Part shown: in pieces, positions 1 to 5,990 of the stretch
How positions within the stretch are numbered: the stretch's first letter is position 1
Layout of the letters: every line of letters begins with the position of its first letter
From: a virus
IMG/VR virus record: IMGVR_UViG_3300019458_000051
Span: 1-48,204 of that record
Strand: one strand, 5' to 3'
DNA: 48,204 nt
Position numbers and translations under genes: made by a program
Notes under the pieces: generated by a model
Databases searched by the model: none
Seen by the model: only the letters and a program-made list of their open reading frames with translations
Told to the model about the DNA's origin: nothing

Positions 1-99
1 CTTTCCGGGGCCGACCTTACCGGGGCCAACGTGACCGGGGCCGACATGCGTAGGGCCGACCTGCGTGGCGCAGAACTGCCCGGAGCACTTCTGGGCTAG
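1..99 (+). CDS. Pentapeptide-repeat protein, 3' part (cut by window start)
   Basis: The frame is open from base 1 and reads A(D/N)LxG-type five-residue units, then ends at TAG 97-99. Pentapeptide proteins fold as right-handed quadrilateral beta-helices; some mimic DNA and bind gyrase, but nothing here proves that role. The 5' part is most likely the open frame at 48073-48204, which runs off the other window end in the same phase. Joining the ends puts neighbouring repeat alanines 7 residues apart, not a multiple of 5, so a few codons may be missing at the junction. It is followed at 121 by a small gene. Confidence 0.8.
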   Translation, partial: LSGADLTGANVTGADMRRADLRGAELPGALLG

Positions 100-120
100 A
101 GCTTTTTGTGGAGGTGAGAC

Positions 121-294
121 ATGTACAGGCCGAAGTCGAAAGGGCACAGGGCTAGGAAGCCGAAGCGCCCGCCGGTTTCGTTCGTGCCGATGGGCCGGCG
201 CATGGCGAGGCAGTTCGAAAAGAGCTTGCTTTCCTGGCCCGACCATGCTACGGTCGGGGGGAAGATGCCGGAGCGGTTGGAGGTGGTCGAGTGA
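121..294 (+). CDS. Small basic protein of 57 aa
   Basis: ATG at 121 follows a good ribosome site (GGAGGTGAG), and the stop at 292-294 overlaps the GTG of the next gene at 291. The product is rich in Lys and Arg at its N-terminus (MYRPKSKGHRARKPKRPP) and has no recognised domain. The basic charge would suit nucleic-acid binding, but that is only inference. It is the first gene after the pentapeptide gene and probably shares its transcript. Confidence 0.6.
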   Translation: MYRPKSKGHRARKPKRPPVSFVPMGRRMARQFEKSLLSWPDHATVGGKMPERLEVVE

Positions 295-590
295 GAATCG
301 AGATCGACTCTGACAGGTATCCCACCCCTGAGAGTGTTCAAAAGTTGGAGGATTGGGAGGGGGAGTTGAGCGAGATCCCGGCCGTCTTGGGCGCGATCGC
401 AGACTACTTCGAGCGATCCGGCTACGGGAGGGCCACACGGAGAGGTAGGACGTGGCGTTTCGCCACTGGCGGATGGTCGGGGTGCGAGGAAGTGATCGGA
501 GCGATCCCTCACTTCGTGAGAATGGTGGCCTGGGAGTCCACGCACCGTGGCGGAGTCCATGTCTACAGGATGCCGGAGATCAAGAAATGA
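291..590 (+). CDS. Hypothetical protein, 99 aa
   Basis: GTG start at 291 overlaps the previous stop; the stop at 588-590 overlaps a possible ATG at 587. The protein is soluble and mixed in charge, with Trp-rich stretches around residues 55-80. No family is recognised. It belongs to the tightly packed plus-strand run of small genes and is probably translated by coupling. Confidence 0.6.
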   Translation: MRIEIDSDRYPTPESVQKLEDWEGELSEIPAVLGAIADYFERSGYGRATRRGRTWRFATGGWSGCEEVIGAIPHFVRMVAWESTHRGGVHVYRMPEIKK

Positions 591-628
591 GCCGGGGAGG
601 AATACCGACCTGGTCAAGGAGGAACGTC

Positions 629-820
629 ATGGGCTGGGGTGAGAGGGCCAACCTGAGGGAGAAGGCGGCCAAGGTTCGTAAGCAGGAGATCTAGATCGAC
701 GGGCTGCGCAAGGCCCTCTCTGCAGTCGTCAAGAGGGCCGAGAGCGCGGAGTCGATCATCGACGGCAACCTGATCCACCTCATTCTGTGGTGGGTCCGTT
801 ACAGGAGGGGATCCAAGTGA
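629..820 (+). CDS. Small charged protein interrupted by in-frame TAG (amber)
   Basis: ATG 629 has a strong ribosome site (AAGGAGGA); an alternative ATG at 587 in the same frame overlaps the previous stop. The frame reads 21 codons to TAG at 692-694, then stays open for 41 more codons to TGA 818-820, which overlaps the GTG of the next gene. Both sides look like one helical, charged protein ending in a Trp-rich hydrophobic stretch (HLILWWVRYRR). TAG may replace GAG or another sense codon. This could be amber readthrough, a recent nonsense mutation or a base-call error. Confidence 0.5.
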
Positions 821-1200
821 AGATGAAAACGCTGAAGGCAGACGAAGCCGCAAACGCGATCGAGAAGATCCTGGGGAATTTTTTCTCAGTCTCGGTCTCT
901 TCGAACGAGAGGGGAGCGCGCCGGGTCGAAATCTTCGCCAAAGAGCTCAACGACTACATCGAGATCGAGAGCGACAGCCAGTACACCGGGCTCACCATCT
1001 CGGTGAAGGCGCCCCCGAAGAAGGTCAAGCGGTGGCAGGGGTTCCTCCAGGTCCCCGTCAAGAACGGCACGGCCGAAATCGCCATCACCAAGGTCCACGA
1101 AAGCGAGGCCGAGGCGCTGCCGGACACTTTCGTAGTGGCCCCCGGAACCGGACAGAAGGTGGTGGTCCGGGAAGTCGAGGTGGACGAGGTGGAGTCGTGA
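817..1200 (+). CDS. Hypothetical protein, 127 aa
   Basis: GTG 817 is chosen because AGGAGG lies about 8 bases upstream and GTGA overlaps the preceding stop; ATG 823 is the alternative. The product is an acidic, mostly beta-type protein with alternating charged and hydrophobic residues and an acidic C-terminus (EVEVDEVES). No family is recognised. It is coupled to the next gene by a GTGA overlap at 1197. Confidence 0.65.
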   Translation: MKMKTLKADEAANAIEKILGNFFSVSVSSNERGARRVEIFAKELNDYIEIESDSQYTGLTISVKAPPKKVKRWQGFLQVPVKNGTAEIAITKVHESEAEALPDTFVVAPGTGQKVVVREVEVDEVES

Positions 1201-1412
1201 GCTGCGAAGTGGACCTGGAACTGGACGCTGACGACGGCGCCGAAGACTACGGCCACGTAAGCCTTGGGCCTCCGGTCTTCGACTACGACAGCTCGGACAA
1301 CCACGGCGACGGGTGGTGCGGGGAATGCGGCGCCTCCGTCTTCTTCACGGGCACCAGGGGAAGCCTCAGAAGCTACCGGTGCGAGGGCTGTGGCGGGGCC
1401 GGGCTGAGGTAG
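1197..1412 (+). CDS. Small zinc-ribbon protein, 71 aa
   Basis: GTG 1197 overlaps the previous TGA. The N-terminal half is very acidic. The C-terminal half has two Cys pairs, CGEC and CEGC, about 20 residues apart, typical of a zinc ribbon that could bind nucleic acid or protein. The start rests on the coupling overlap. It is one of about a dozen small Cys-pair proteins in this genome. The function is not known. Confidence 0.6.
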   Translation: MSCEVDLELDADDGAEDYGHVSLGPPVFDYDSSDNHGDGWCGECGASVFFTGTRGSLRSYRCEGCGGAGLR

Positions 1413-1414
1413 CC

Positions 1415-1810
1415 ATGGAAACGGCGGCCACCATCGCACTGTTCACGCAACTGGTCACCGCCGCGGCGGGGGACCTGGGCATCCCGGCGCCCAAGGTGGC
1501 CTTCGGGCCCTTGGCGATGCCGGGGGTCCTCGCCCAGGTCCCTCCCTGCCCGCCTCACTTCGAGTGCGCACCGAGGATAGAGATCACGGCCGAGCTGCTG
1601 CGCTGGTCAATGCTTCAGCGCTCGAAGCGCAAGGTCAAGAGTCATCTCCAGTGCATCGCCAGGCACGAGGTGTCACACGTCTACCTGGGACACCTCAACA
1701 TCATCAGCTTCGCCGCAGAGGCGGACCTGCGTCACGATCAGGTCGCAACCTTAATGTGGAAGAGGTGGAAGCAGGATTCCACATGCCCGCAACCGGAGGT
1801 GATCCTTTGA
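1415..1810 (+). CDS. Putative HEXXH metallopeptidase-like protein, 131 aa
   Basis: ATG 1415 lies two bases after the previous stop with GAGG upstream. The protein has HEVSH at residues 84-88 inside ARHEVSHVYLGH, the zincin zinc-binding motif in which two His bind zinc and Glu is catalytic. His93 or the following AEAD segment (about 101-104) could supply a third ligand. The N-terminus is hydrophobic but not a clear signal peptide. The arrangement resembles small predicted zinc peptidases; substrate and role are unknown. A second short HEXXH protein is encoded at 4077-4319. Confidence 0.6.
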   Translation: METAATIALFTQLVTAAAGDLGIPAPKVAFGPLAMPGVLAQVPPCPPHFECAPRIEITAELLRWSMLQRSKRKVKSHLQCIARHEVSHVYLGHLNIISFAAEADLRHDQVATLMWKRWKQDSTCPQPEVIL

Positions 1811-1992
1811 GCCTACCGTGGCCTTGCCGTTCGTGCGGATACAGGGCGTTCAGGCTTTCGAGCACGTTGCCCGTGGAGCACAAGGTCGGAGCAGGAACCG
1901 TCACTGAGCTGGTGTGCTTGAGCTGCTGGGGGATGCTGCTCTCTGCATCCCTCATGCCGGGGAAGAGGGAGCGAGAGGAGAGGATGACATGA
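1807..1992 (+). CDS. Small Cys-pair (zinc-ribbon) protein, 61 aa, TTG start
   Basis: A ribosome site almost fully complementary to the 16S rRNA end (GGAGGTGATC, 1796-1805) sits just before TTG 1807, which overlaps the previous TGA. The protein has CRSC near its N-terminus and CLSC in the middle, spaced like a zinc ribbon, and a basic tail. No family is named. The end at 1992 overlaps the ATG of the next gene (ATGA). Confidence 0.6.
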   Translation: MSLPWPCRSCGYRAFRLSSTLPVEHKVGAGTVTELVCLSCWGMLLSASLMPGKREREERMT

Positions 1993-2363
1993 GCTGGAGT
2001 GAGGATCACGAGCGCCTGTACCAGGCGCTGAAGTCGAGGTCGAAAGAGGACAACGAGGGCGCGTTCCTGTCGGTTGCCAACGCCATCAACTCCCTTCGGG
2101 AGTCCAAGGCGGGGGCGTGGGGGACACTGCTGGACACCCTGGCCAGGCTGGAGGCTGGGGTCTTGATCGAGCTGGGGGACGCGGTGAGCCCGGACAACAT
2201 CCTCTACTTCCGAGGCAGACGGGACCAGCTTCGCTACATCCGGACCTACCTGTCACAGCTCCCGGAGCTGGCTAAGGCGCACCTCGAGCACAGCCTGGCG
2301 GAGCAAGGGCTTTCGGGAGGGATGGCCGACAGCATCCTCTCCGGGGACGGTGGGATCTCATGA
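1989..2363 (+). CDS. Hypothetical helical protein, 124 aa
   Basis: ATG 1989 overlaps the previous stop as ATGA, with GAGAGGAGAGG upstream. The sequence is mainly alpha-helical and acidic, beginning MSWSEDHERLYQALKSR, with a central Leu-rich helix and no Cys pairs. No family is recognised. It is followed by another ATGA overlap at 2360, so it belongs to the same coupled run. Confidence 0.65.
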   Translation: MSWSEDHERLYQALKSRSKEDNEGAFLSVANAINSLRESKAGAWGTLLDTLARLEAGVLIELGDAVSPDNILYFRGRRDQLRYIRTYLSQLPELAKAHLEHSLAEQGLSGGMADSILSGDGGIS

Positions 2364-2521
2364 AGTACAGCGTGACAGTGAGGGCCCCGCAGGGGTTCCA
2401 TTCCGTCTACGGGGACGACGTGAGGCGGGCGTTCCTGGAGCTGATCGACGCCACCGACTCCGACGGCAAGGTGGCGTCCGTCAAGCTCACCATCGAAGTG
2501 GAGGAAGAGGATGCGGAGTAA
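2360..2521 (+). CDS. Small hypothetical protein, 53 aa
   Basis: ATG 2360 overlaps the previous TGA; stop TAA 2519-2521. The protein is short, beta-strand-rich at the start (MKYSVTVRAPQGF) and very acidic at the end (EVEEEDAE). It overlaps the start of the next gene by 11 bases. Its reality rests on the coupling overlap and good codon context. Confidence 0.55.
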   Translation: MKYSVTVRAPQGFHSVYGDDVRRAFLELIDATDSDGKVASVKLTIEVEEEDAE

Positions 2522-3062
2522 CCACGTGTCCAAGCTCCTTGGACAGGGGGTTATCATGGCCACGCTCGCCGGGATCTCGGGCCCGGCGGGCTGGGCCGCC
2601 CCCAAGGCTCCAAAGCCGCCCAAGGCGTGTCAGCCCAGGGCCGTCGTGACCCCCAGGTTCACCCTGGACTCTCCCAGCCTGAGCCAGGGCTGGGCCAACA
2701 CGTTCGTGATGATGGCCGCGACGGACGAGAGGTGCTTCTGCCCCTACGTCGAGCTTTCCATCACTCCGGTGGACGCGCCCTTCGGGAGCCAGAGCCAGGT
2801 CTGGTTCGAGGCCCACGAGGCGGACTGCTCCCCCTGGAGGGAGCACCCTGGGATCGAGAAGGGCGAGTTCGTGGAGGCAACGGAGCGGCGCTGGTCCTGG
2901 CGTCCTGGCGGAATGCTCGGGAGCAAGGGGCTCCAGGGCTACTTCAGGCTGCCACGTGGGGCCTGGGAGCTTCGGTACCTGCTGAAGCAGGGCGCTTGGA
3001 GCCGCAGGGTGACGGTCACCATAGAGGTGGTGGGCCCTGGCGAGCTGGCGCAGCCCTGGTAG
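2511..3062 (+). CDS. Predicted secreted protein, 183 aa
   Basis: ATG 2511 follows GAGGAAGAGG. The N-terminus has a signal-peptide layout: a basic start, a hydrophobic core (about residues 9-25) and small residues near WAAPKAP. The mature part has several Cys and many Trp and Arg residues and no recognised domain. Cys at about 40, 74, 76 and 107 could form disulfides. It is the last gene of the plus-strand arm; its stop touches the stop of the opposing gene. An envelope-modifying or exclusion role is possible but unproven. Confidence 0.6.
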   Translation: MRSNHVSKLLGQGVIMATLAGISGPAGWAAPKAPKPPKACQPRAVVTPRFTLDSPSLSQGWANTFVMMAATDERCFCPYVELSITPVDAPFGSQSQVWFEAHEADCSPWREHPGIEKGEFVEATERRWSWRPGGMLGSKGLQGYFRLPRGAWELRYLLKQGAWSRRVTVTIEVVGPGELAQPW

Positions 3063-3065
3063 CTA
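3060..3065. other. Abutting stop codons of convergent genes
   Basis: TAG of the plus gene (3060-3062) and TAG of the minus gene (3065-3063) form TAGCTA with no bases between. No terminator is visible between the two arms. Confidence 0.9.
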
Positions 3066-3710
3066 CTCTATCCTGCCGGCGAAGACCTTGACGTACTTGT
3101 CGGGGTTGGCCTCGACGTAATCATGAATGTCGTCCGGGGTTGCCGTTCCGGCCGGCACCCCGAAGCCGTACCCCCGGGTGACGTAAGCCTTCGCCACGAG
3201 GTACGAGCAGATGGGCCTCTGGTCCACGAACAGCAGGCGCCGGAGCAGGCGGACGTCCCTCCGGGCGGCGAACGACAGGGCCGAGTCCCCGAGGGGGCCG
3301 AGCAGCTTCCACCACCCGTACTTCTGACCCACGTGGTCCAGCGCGGCGCCGGCGATGGCGCTCCTGTCGTTCGACGGCACGTTGAGCGGGCGGTAGACCG
3401 CCACCGCCGGCCTGTTGGCCCCGGCCGGCGGTCCGTAGAGGTTCCACACCGGGCCCTGCCGCACCCGCCATAGTGCCTCTACCATCTCGGCCTGCAGGCC
3501 GTGGCTCAGGTCCCAATCGACGAATCCACTGCGCGTCACGATCCCGACGTGGTTGTAGATTGCCGGGTCGCCGGGCCTGCGCTCGGCCAGGCGGATAGCC
3601 TTCCCGAGCCAGGTGTCACTCCGGGTCAGGATTACGTCCGCGGCCAGGAGCGGGGGGCAGAACGCGGCGTGCGACTCGATCGCGTCCGCCATCTCCTTCT
3701 CCCAGCTCAC
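3063..3710 (-). CDS. YiiX/NlpC-P60-like permuted papain-fold peptidase
   Basis: The protein resembles the YiiX/YebB branch of the NlpC/P60 superfamily: an early DVILTR strand, HVGIV at residues 54-58 (candidate catalytic His) and ICSYLVAKAY near 167-176 (candidate catalytic Cys168). Relatives cleave peptide or amide bonds in cell-wall peptides or lipids. GTG 3710 is chosen for its GTGA overlap with the previous stop; ATG 3692 is possible, giving 209 aa. No signal peptide is visible, so release by the neighbouring holin-like protein is plausible. It may serve lysis, or entry if packaged. It is the last gene of the minus arm. Confidence 0.65.
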   Translation of the reverse strand: MSWEKEMADAIESHAAFCPPLLAADVILTRSDTWLGKAIRLAERRPGDPAIYNHVGIVTRSGFVDWDLSHGLQAEMVEALWRVRQGPVWNLYGPPAGANRPAVAVYRPLNVPSNDRSAIAGAALDHVGQKYGWWKLLGPLGDSALSFAARRDVRLLRRLLFVDQRPICSYLVAKAYVTRGYGFGVPAGTATPDDIHDYVEANPDKYVKVFAGRIE

Positions 3711-3874
3711 GGCTCGTCCCTCAGCCCGAGGACCTCGCCCGGCAGTTTGGCGTCCTTCTTCCTGGCGTCCCACGCATCGTCAGCGGCCCCGGCCAGGCGG
3801 CGCCACTTCTCCGGTACGAACGGGAGCCGTGCCGTCAGGACCAGTCCCTTCTTAACCCACTTCAAGATCGCCAT
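3707..3874 (-). CDS. Small hypothetical protein, 55 aa
   Basis: ATG 3874 follows AAGGAGGAAG and overlaps the previous stop as TGATG. It starts MAILKWVKKGLVLTARLP, an amphipathic basic segment, and continues with a charged helix. No family is recognised. It sits between the holin-like gene and the YiiX-like peptidase, so a role in lysis is possible by position only. Confidence 0.55.
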   Translation of the reverse strand: MAILKWVKKGLVLTARLPFVPEKWRRLAGAADDAWDARKKDAKLPGEVLGLRDEP

Positions 3875-4074
3875 CACTTCCTCCTTGCGAAAAACCGAAT
3901 CGTTTCCTCGAGGCTCTTAAGCCTGGACCCTACGGAAAGCAGGCCCGCAAAGACGGCGAGCCCTACCAACGACACAGACAGGACGGCCCAGACCAACTTG
4001 AGCACGGACTGCTCGATCATGAGAAGGGCCTGGATCATGACGAGGACGTACTGAACCGACTGCGTATCCTGCAT
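3874..4074 (-). CDS. Small one-helix membrane protein, candidate holin
   Basis: The product has 66 aa, with a hydrophilic N-terminus, one strong transmembrane helix (about residues 27-50, LVWAVLSVSLVGLAVF) and a basic tail (FFARRK). Holins make lesions in the inner membrane that let endolysins out; size, topology and position two genes before a wall-peptidase gene fit that role. Start ATG 4074 has GAGG about 7 bases upstream. Other small phage membrane proteins look alike, so the holin call is inferential. Confidence 0.5.
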   Translation of the reverse strand: MQDTQSVQYVLVMIQALLMIEQSVLKLVWAVLSVSLVGLAVFAGLLSVGSRLKSLEETIRFFARRK

Positions 4075-4076
4075 CG

Positions 4077-4319
4077 CTACCTCACCCTTCCAAGGAGGCG
4101 GGCCAAGCGGACCAGGCCCCTGTCCGTGATCTTGGCCCACCTCCTACCCGTTTCTTTCTGAACTCGGGCCTCGCTCCACTTGGGGTGCTTGGCGTGAAGG
4201 GTCTCGTGAAGCATGGTCTTGAGGAGCTGGCTCCCGCTCAGGTCGATCCATATCTTGTTGCCGCTCTGCTTCCCGTAGAAGCGCTTGAACCTCCTGTGGA
4301 TGACCTTCAGACCCTTCAT
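4077..4319 (-). CDS. Putative SprT/zincin-like HEXXH protein, 80 aa
   Basis: The protein contains HETLHAKHP with HEXXH at residues 38-42 and a Glu at 50 (WSEARV) that could be the third ligand. It resembles short phage SprT-like or zincin fragments with an N-terminal basic beta-hairpin. The substrate is unknown. ATG 4319 starts the gene, with only 7 bases to the upstream exonuclease gene's stop. It is the second HEXXH protein in this genome (the other at 1415-1810) and is not obviously its paralogue. Confidence 0.6.
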   Translation of the reverse strand: MKGLKVIHRRFKRFYGKQSGNKIWIDLSGSQLLKTMLHETLHAKHPKWSEARVQKETGRRWAKITDRGLVRLARLLGRVR

Positions 4320-4326
4320 CGCTGGC

Positions 4327-5118
4327 CTACCCGATGTCCGTGGTGGTGGGGGTGATCGAGGCCGAGAAGCCCTCGGACTTTGTAGATCGGCCCCACGACC
4401 CGCAGGACTTGCACTGGAACCGATGGTACTTCCTAGTCTTGCTCTTAGAGTAGCCTCGGCTCTGAAGGTCCCTGGACCCGCAGGCGGGGTTGGGGCACAC
4501 GGCCCCGGCCGACCACAGGTTTGCGTTGGGCTGCCTGATCCACGGTGACAGGATCTCGTACAGTTCCTCGAGCAGCACGACGTCGTGCTTGTTGTACGCC
4601 TTCATCTTCGCCCAGCACTTCTTGTCCCCGGCCATGCATCCGAGCCAGAGGGACACGTCCTGGTGCTCCATGGTCTTCTGGCCGATCCCGAGCTGCTTCG
4701 ACAGCCAGTTGAGTCTGTTGGACGAGAACGAAGCGACCCTGGTCAGGTCCCTCCTGGTGTCTACGACCTTGTATGGATTGGGTGGCCTGAACTCTCGGGC
4801 TATGAAGCGGGCGTTGATCCTACGCACGTCGAAGTCGGCCCCGTTGTGCGCCACCACTATGTCCGCCTCTGAGAGCAGGTCGTGAAGGTCAGAGAGAAGC
4901 TTTCGCTCTGTCGAGTCTCCGCCCTTGTATCCATCGTAGTCAGGCAGGCCACGATAGATGATGCCCTTGGAGCCCCTCCAGCTTGCCGCGAACGACAGGA
5001 TGTACCAGTGCTCCTTGACGGTGAGGGCGTTCTCCTGGTACACCCCCCACGAGTAGACAACGTTCGGGGAGGTCTCAATGTCCAGGAAGAGGATCCTTGG
5101 CCCAGCCCCTGCTTTCAT
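4327..5118 (-). CDS. DnaQ-like 3'-5' exonuclease with C-terminal zinc ribbon
   Basis: This is an RNase H-fold DEDD exonuclease related to the proofreading domain of family B polymerases. ExoI FLDIETSP places Asp13 and Glu15; ExoII HNGADFD contains Asp97; the last motif YNKHDVVLLEEL has Asp179. Residues 208-239 carry CPNPACG and CKSC, a zinc ribbon likely used for DNA contact. ATG 5118 has GAGGAGG upstream. With no polymerase gene in the window, it may act in repair, recombination or host DNA breakdown. It overlaps the upstream gene by four bases. Confidence 0.8.
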   Translation of the reverse strand: MKAGAGPRILFLDIETSPNVVYSWGVYQENALTVKEHWYILSFAASWRGSKGIIYRGLPDYDGYKGGDSTERKLLSDLHDLLSEADIVVAHNGADFDVRRINARFIAREFRPPNPYKVVDTRRDLTRVASFSSNRLNWLSKQLGIGQKTMEHQDVSLWLGCMAGDKKCWAKMKAYNKHDVVLLEELYEILSPWIRQPNANLWSAGAVCPNPACGSRDLQSRGYSKSKTRKYHRFQCKSCGSWGRSTKSEGFSASITPTTTDIG

Positions 5119-5501
5119 GCTAACCTCCTCAGTCTCGCGTGCTCTCTGCCGTGGCACCCGGTACAGTAGAAAACGACCTCTGTCGGCTTGGTGTAGTCTG
5201 AGTGATGCCTGTGCTTGGCGGCACCACCGCAGCCTGCGCATGGTCCCATAACAGGATGGGCCCGGAGGGCGGCAGAGTGTGCATAGCTGTGCTCGTTGTG
5301 GAAGCGCCTTGTGGCCTCGCTGGGCCTTCGGCCTCTCGACCTGTCATAGGCTCGAATGCGCTCAAGGTTGGTATCCCTATGACGAGTTACATCGTCACGA
5401 GTGCATGGCTTGCACTTTCCGAGGCGGCCATCCGCCATCATTGGATGGCGGTAGAAGTCACGCTTCGGCTTCTCTTGGACGCATCGGAAACAGCGCTTCA
5501 G
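5115..5501 (-). CDS. HNH/zinc-binding phage protein, probable non-ATG start
   Basis: The C-terminal part has CAGCGG, HHSDYTKPTEV and CTGCHGREH, the spacing of small phage HNH-like or double zinc-binding proteins. The first in-frame ATG is at 5441, but the frame is open upstream and encodes CFRC and KRDFYRHP; with the later GKCKPC this completes a common phage zinc motif (CxxC...FY.HP.MADG..GKCK.C). No ATG, GTG or TTG precedes it; CTG 5501 overlaps the SSB stop and has a G-rich stretch upstream. The true start is therefore likely CTG 5501 (128 aa). Nuclease activity is not assured. Confidence 0.6.
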   Translation of the reverse strand: MKRCFRCVQEKPKRDFYRHPMMADGRLGKCKPCTRDDVTRHRDTNLERIRAYDRSRGRRPSEATRRFHNEHSYAHSAALRAHPVMGPCAGCGGAAKHRHHSDYTKPTEVVFYCTGCHGREHARLRRLA

Positions 5502-5986
5502 ACCAGGCCCCCGATCAGGGTTGCCATCACTGCCACCGGAAGCAGGGCGGGGAGGGCGGCCACCAGGCTGAAGGGTAAGTCTTCGTCACTGGCCACGAAC
5601 GCGCCGGGGTCGGACTTGGGTGGAGAGGCGTCCGTCCTGGCCCCACCGCCCAGCAGGATCAGGTTAGACTGGGGACCGGACAGGACCACCTTCGTGCTGT
5701 ACCGCTTGCCGCCGTCGTTGTCGGTCCATTCCTCCGTCCGGAGCTGGCCGCTGACGTACACCTTCGACCCCTTGGTGACGTAGCTCTGGGCCACCTTCGC
5801 CAGGCCGCCGAAGACGGTCACGTTGAACCACTCGGTGCGCTCCTGCGGCTTGCCCGCCTTGTCCTTCCACTTGTCGCTGGCCGCCACGCTGAAGCTGACC
5901 AACGGCTCCCCGGCCTTGGTGTAGCGCACCTCCGGGTCCTTCCCGACATTCCCGATCACTTCCACTCGATTCAGTGAGTAACTCAT
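5498..5986 (-). CDS. ssb: Single-stranded DNA-binding protein with hydrophobic tail
   Basis: The first 112 residues are a typical bacterial-type OB fold (MSYSLNRVEVIGNVGKDPEV, later EWFNVTVFG and GSKVYVSGQL). A short linker leads to DEDLPF at 134-139, the acidic tip that in bacterial SSBs recruits partner proteins and is normally the very C-terminus. Here 23 further residues follow (SLVAALPALLPVAVMATL and a Gly/Val end), strongly hydrophobic and long enough to cross a membrane. ATG 5986 removes an unrelated upstream extension. Its partners probably include the Sak4-like ATPase and the exonuclease genes. Confidence 0.9.
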   Translation of the reverse strand: MSYSLNRVEVIGNVGKDPEVRYTKAGEPLVSFSVAASDKWKDKAGKPQERTEWFNVTVFGGLAKVAQSYVTKGSKVYVSGQLRTEEWTDNDGGKRYSTKVVLSGPQSNLILLGGGARTDASPPKSDPGAFVASDEDLPFSLVAALPALLPVAVMATLIGGLV

Positions 5987-5990
5987 TTGC

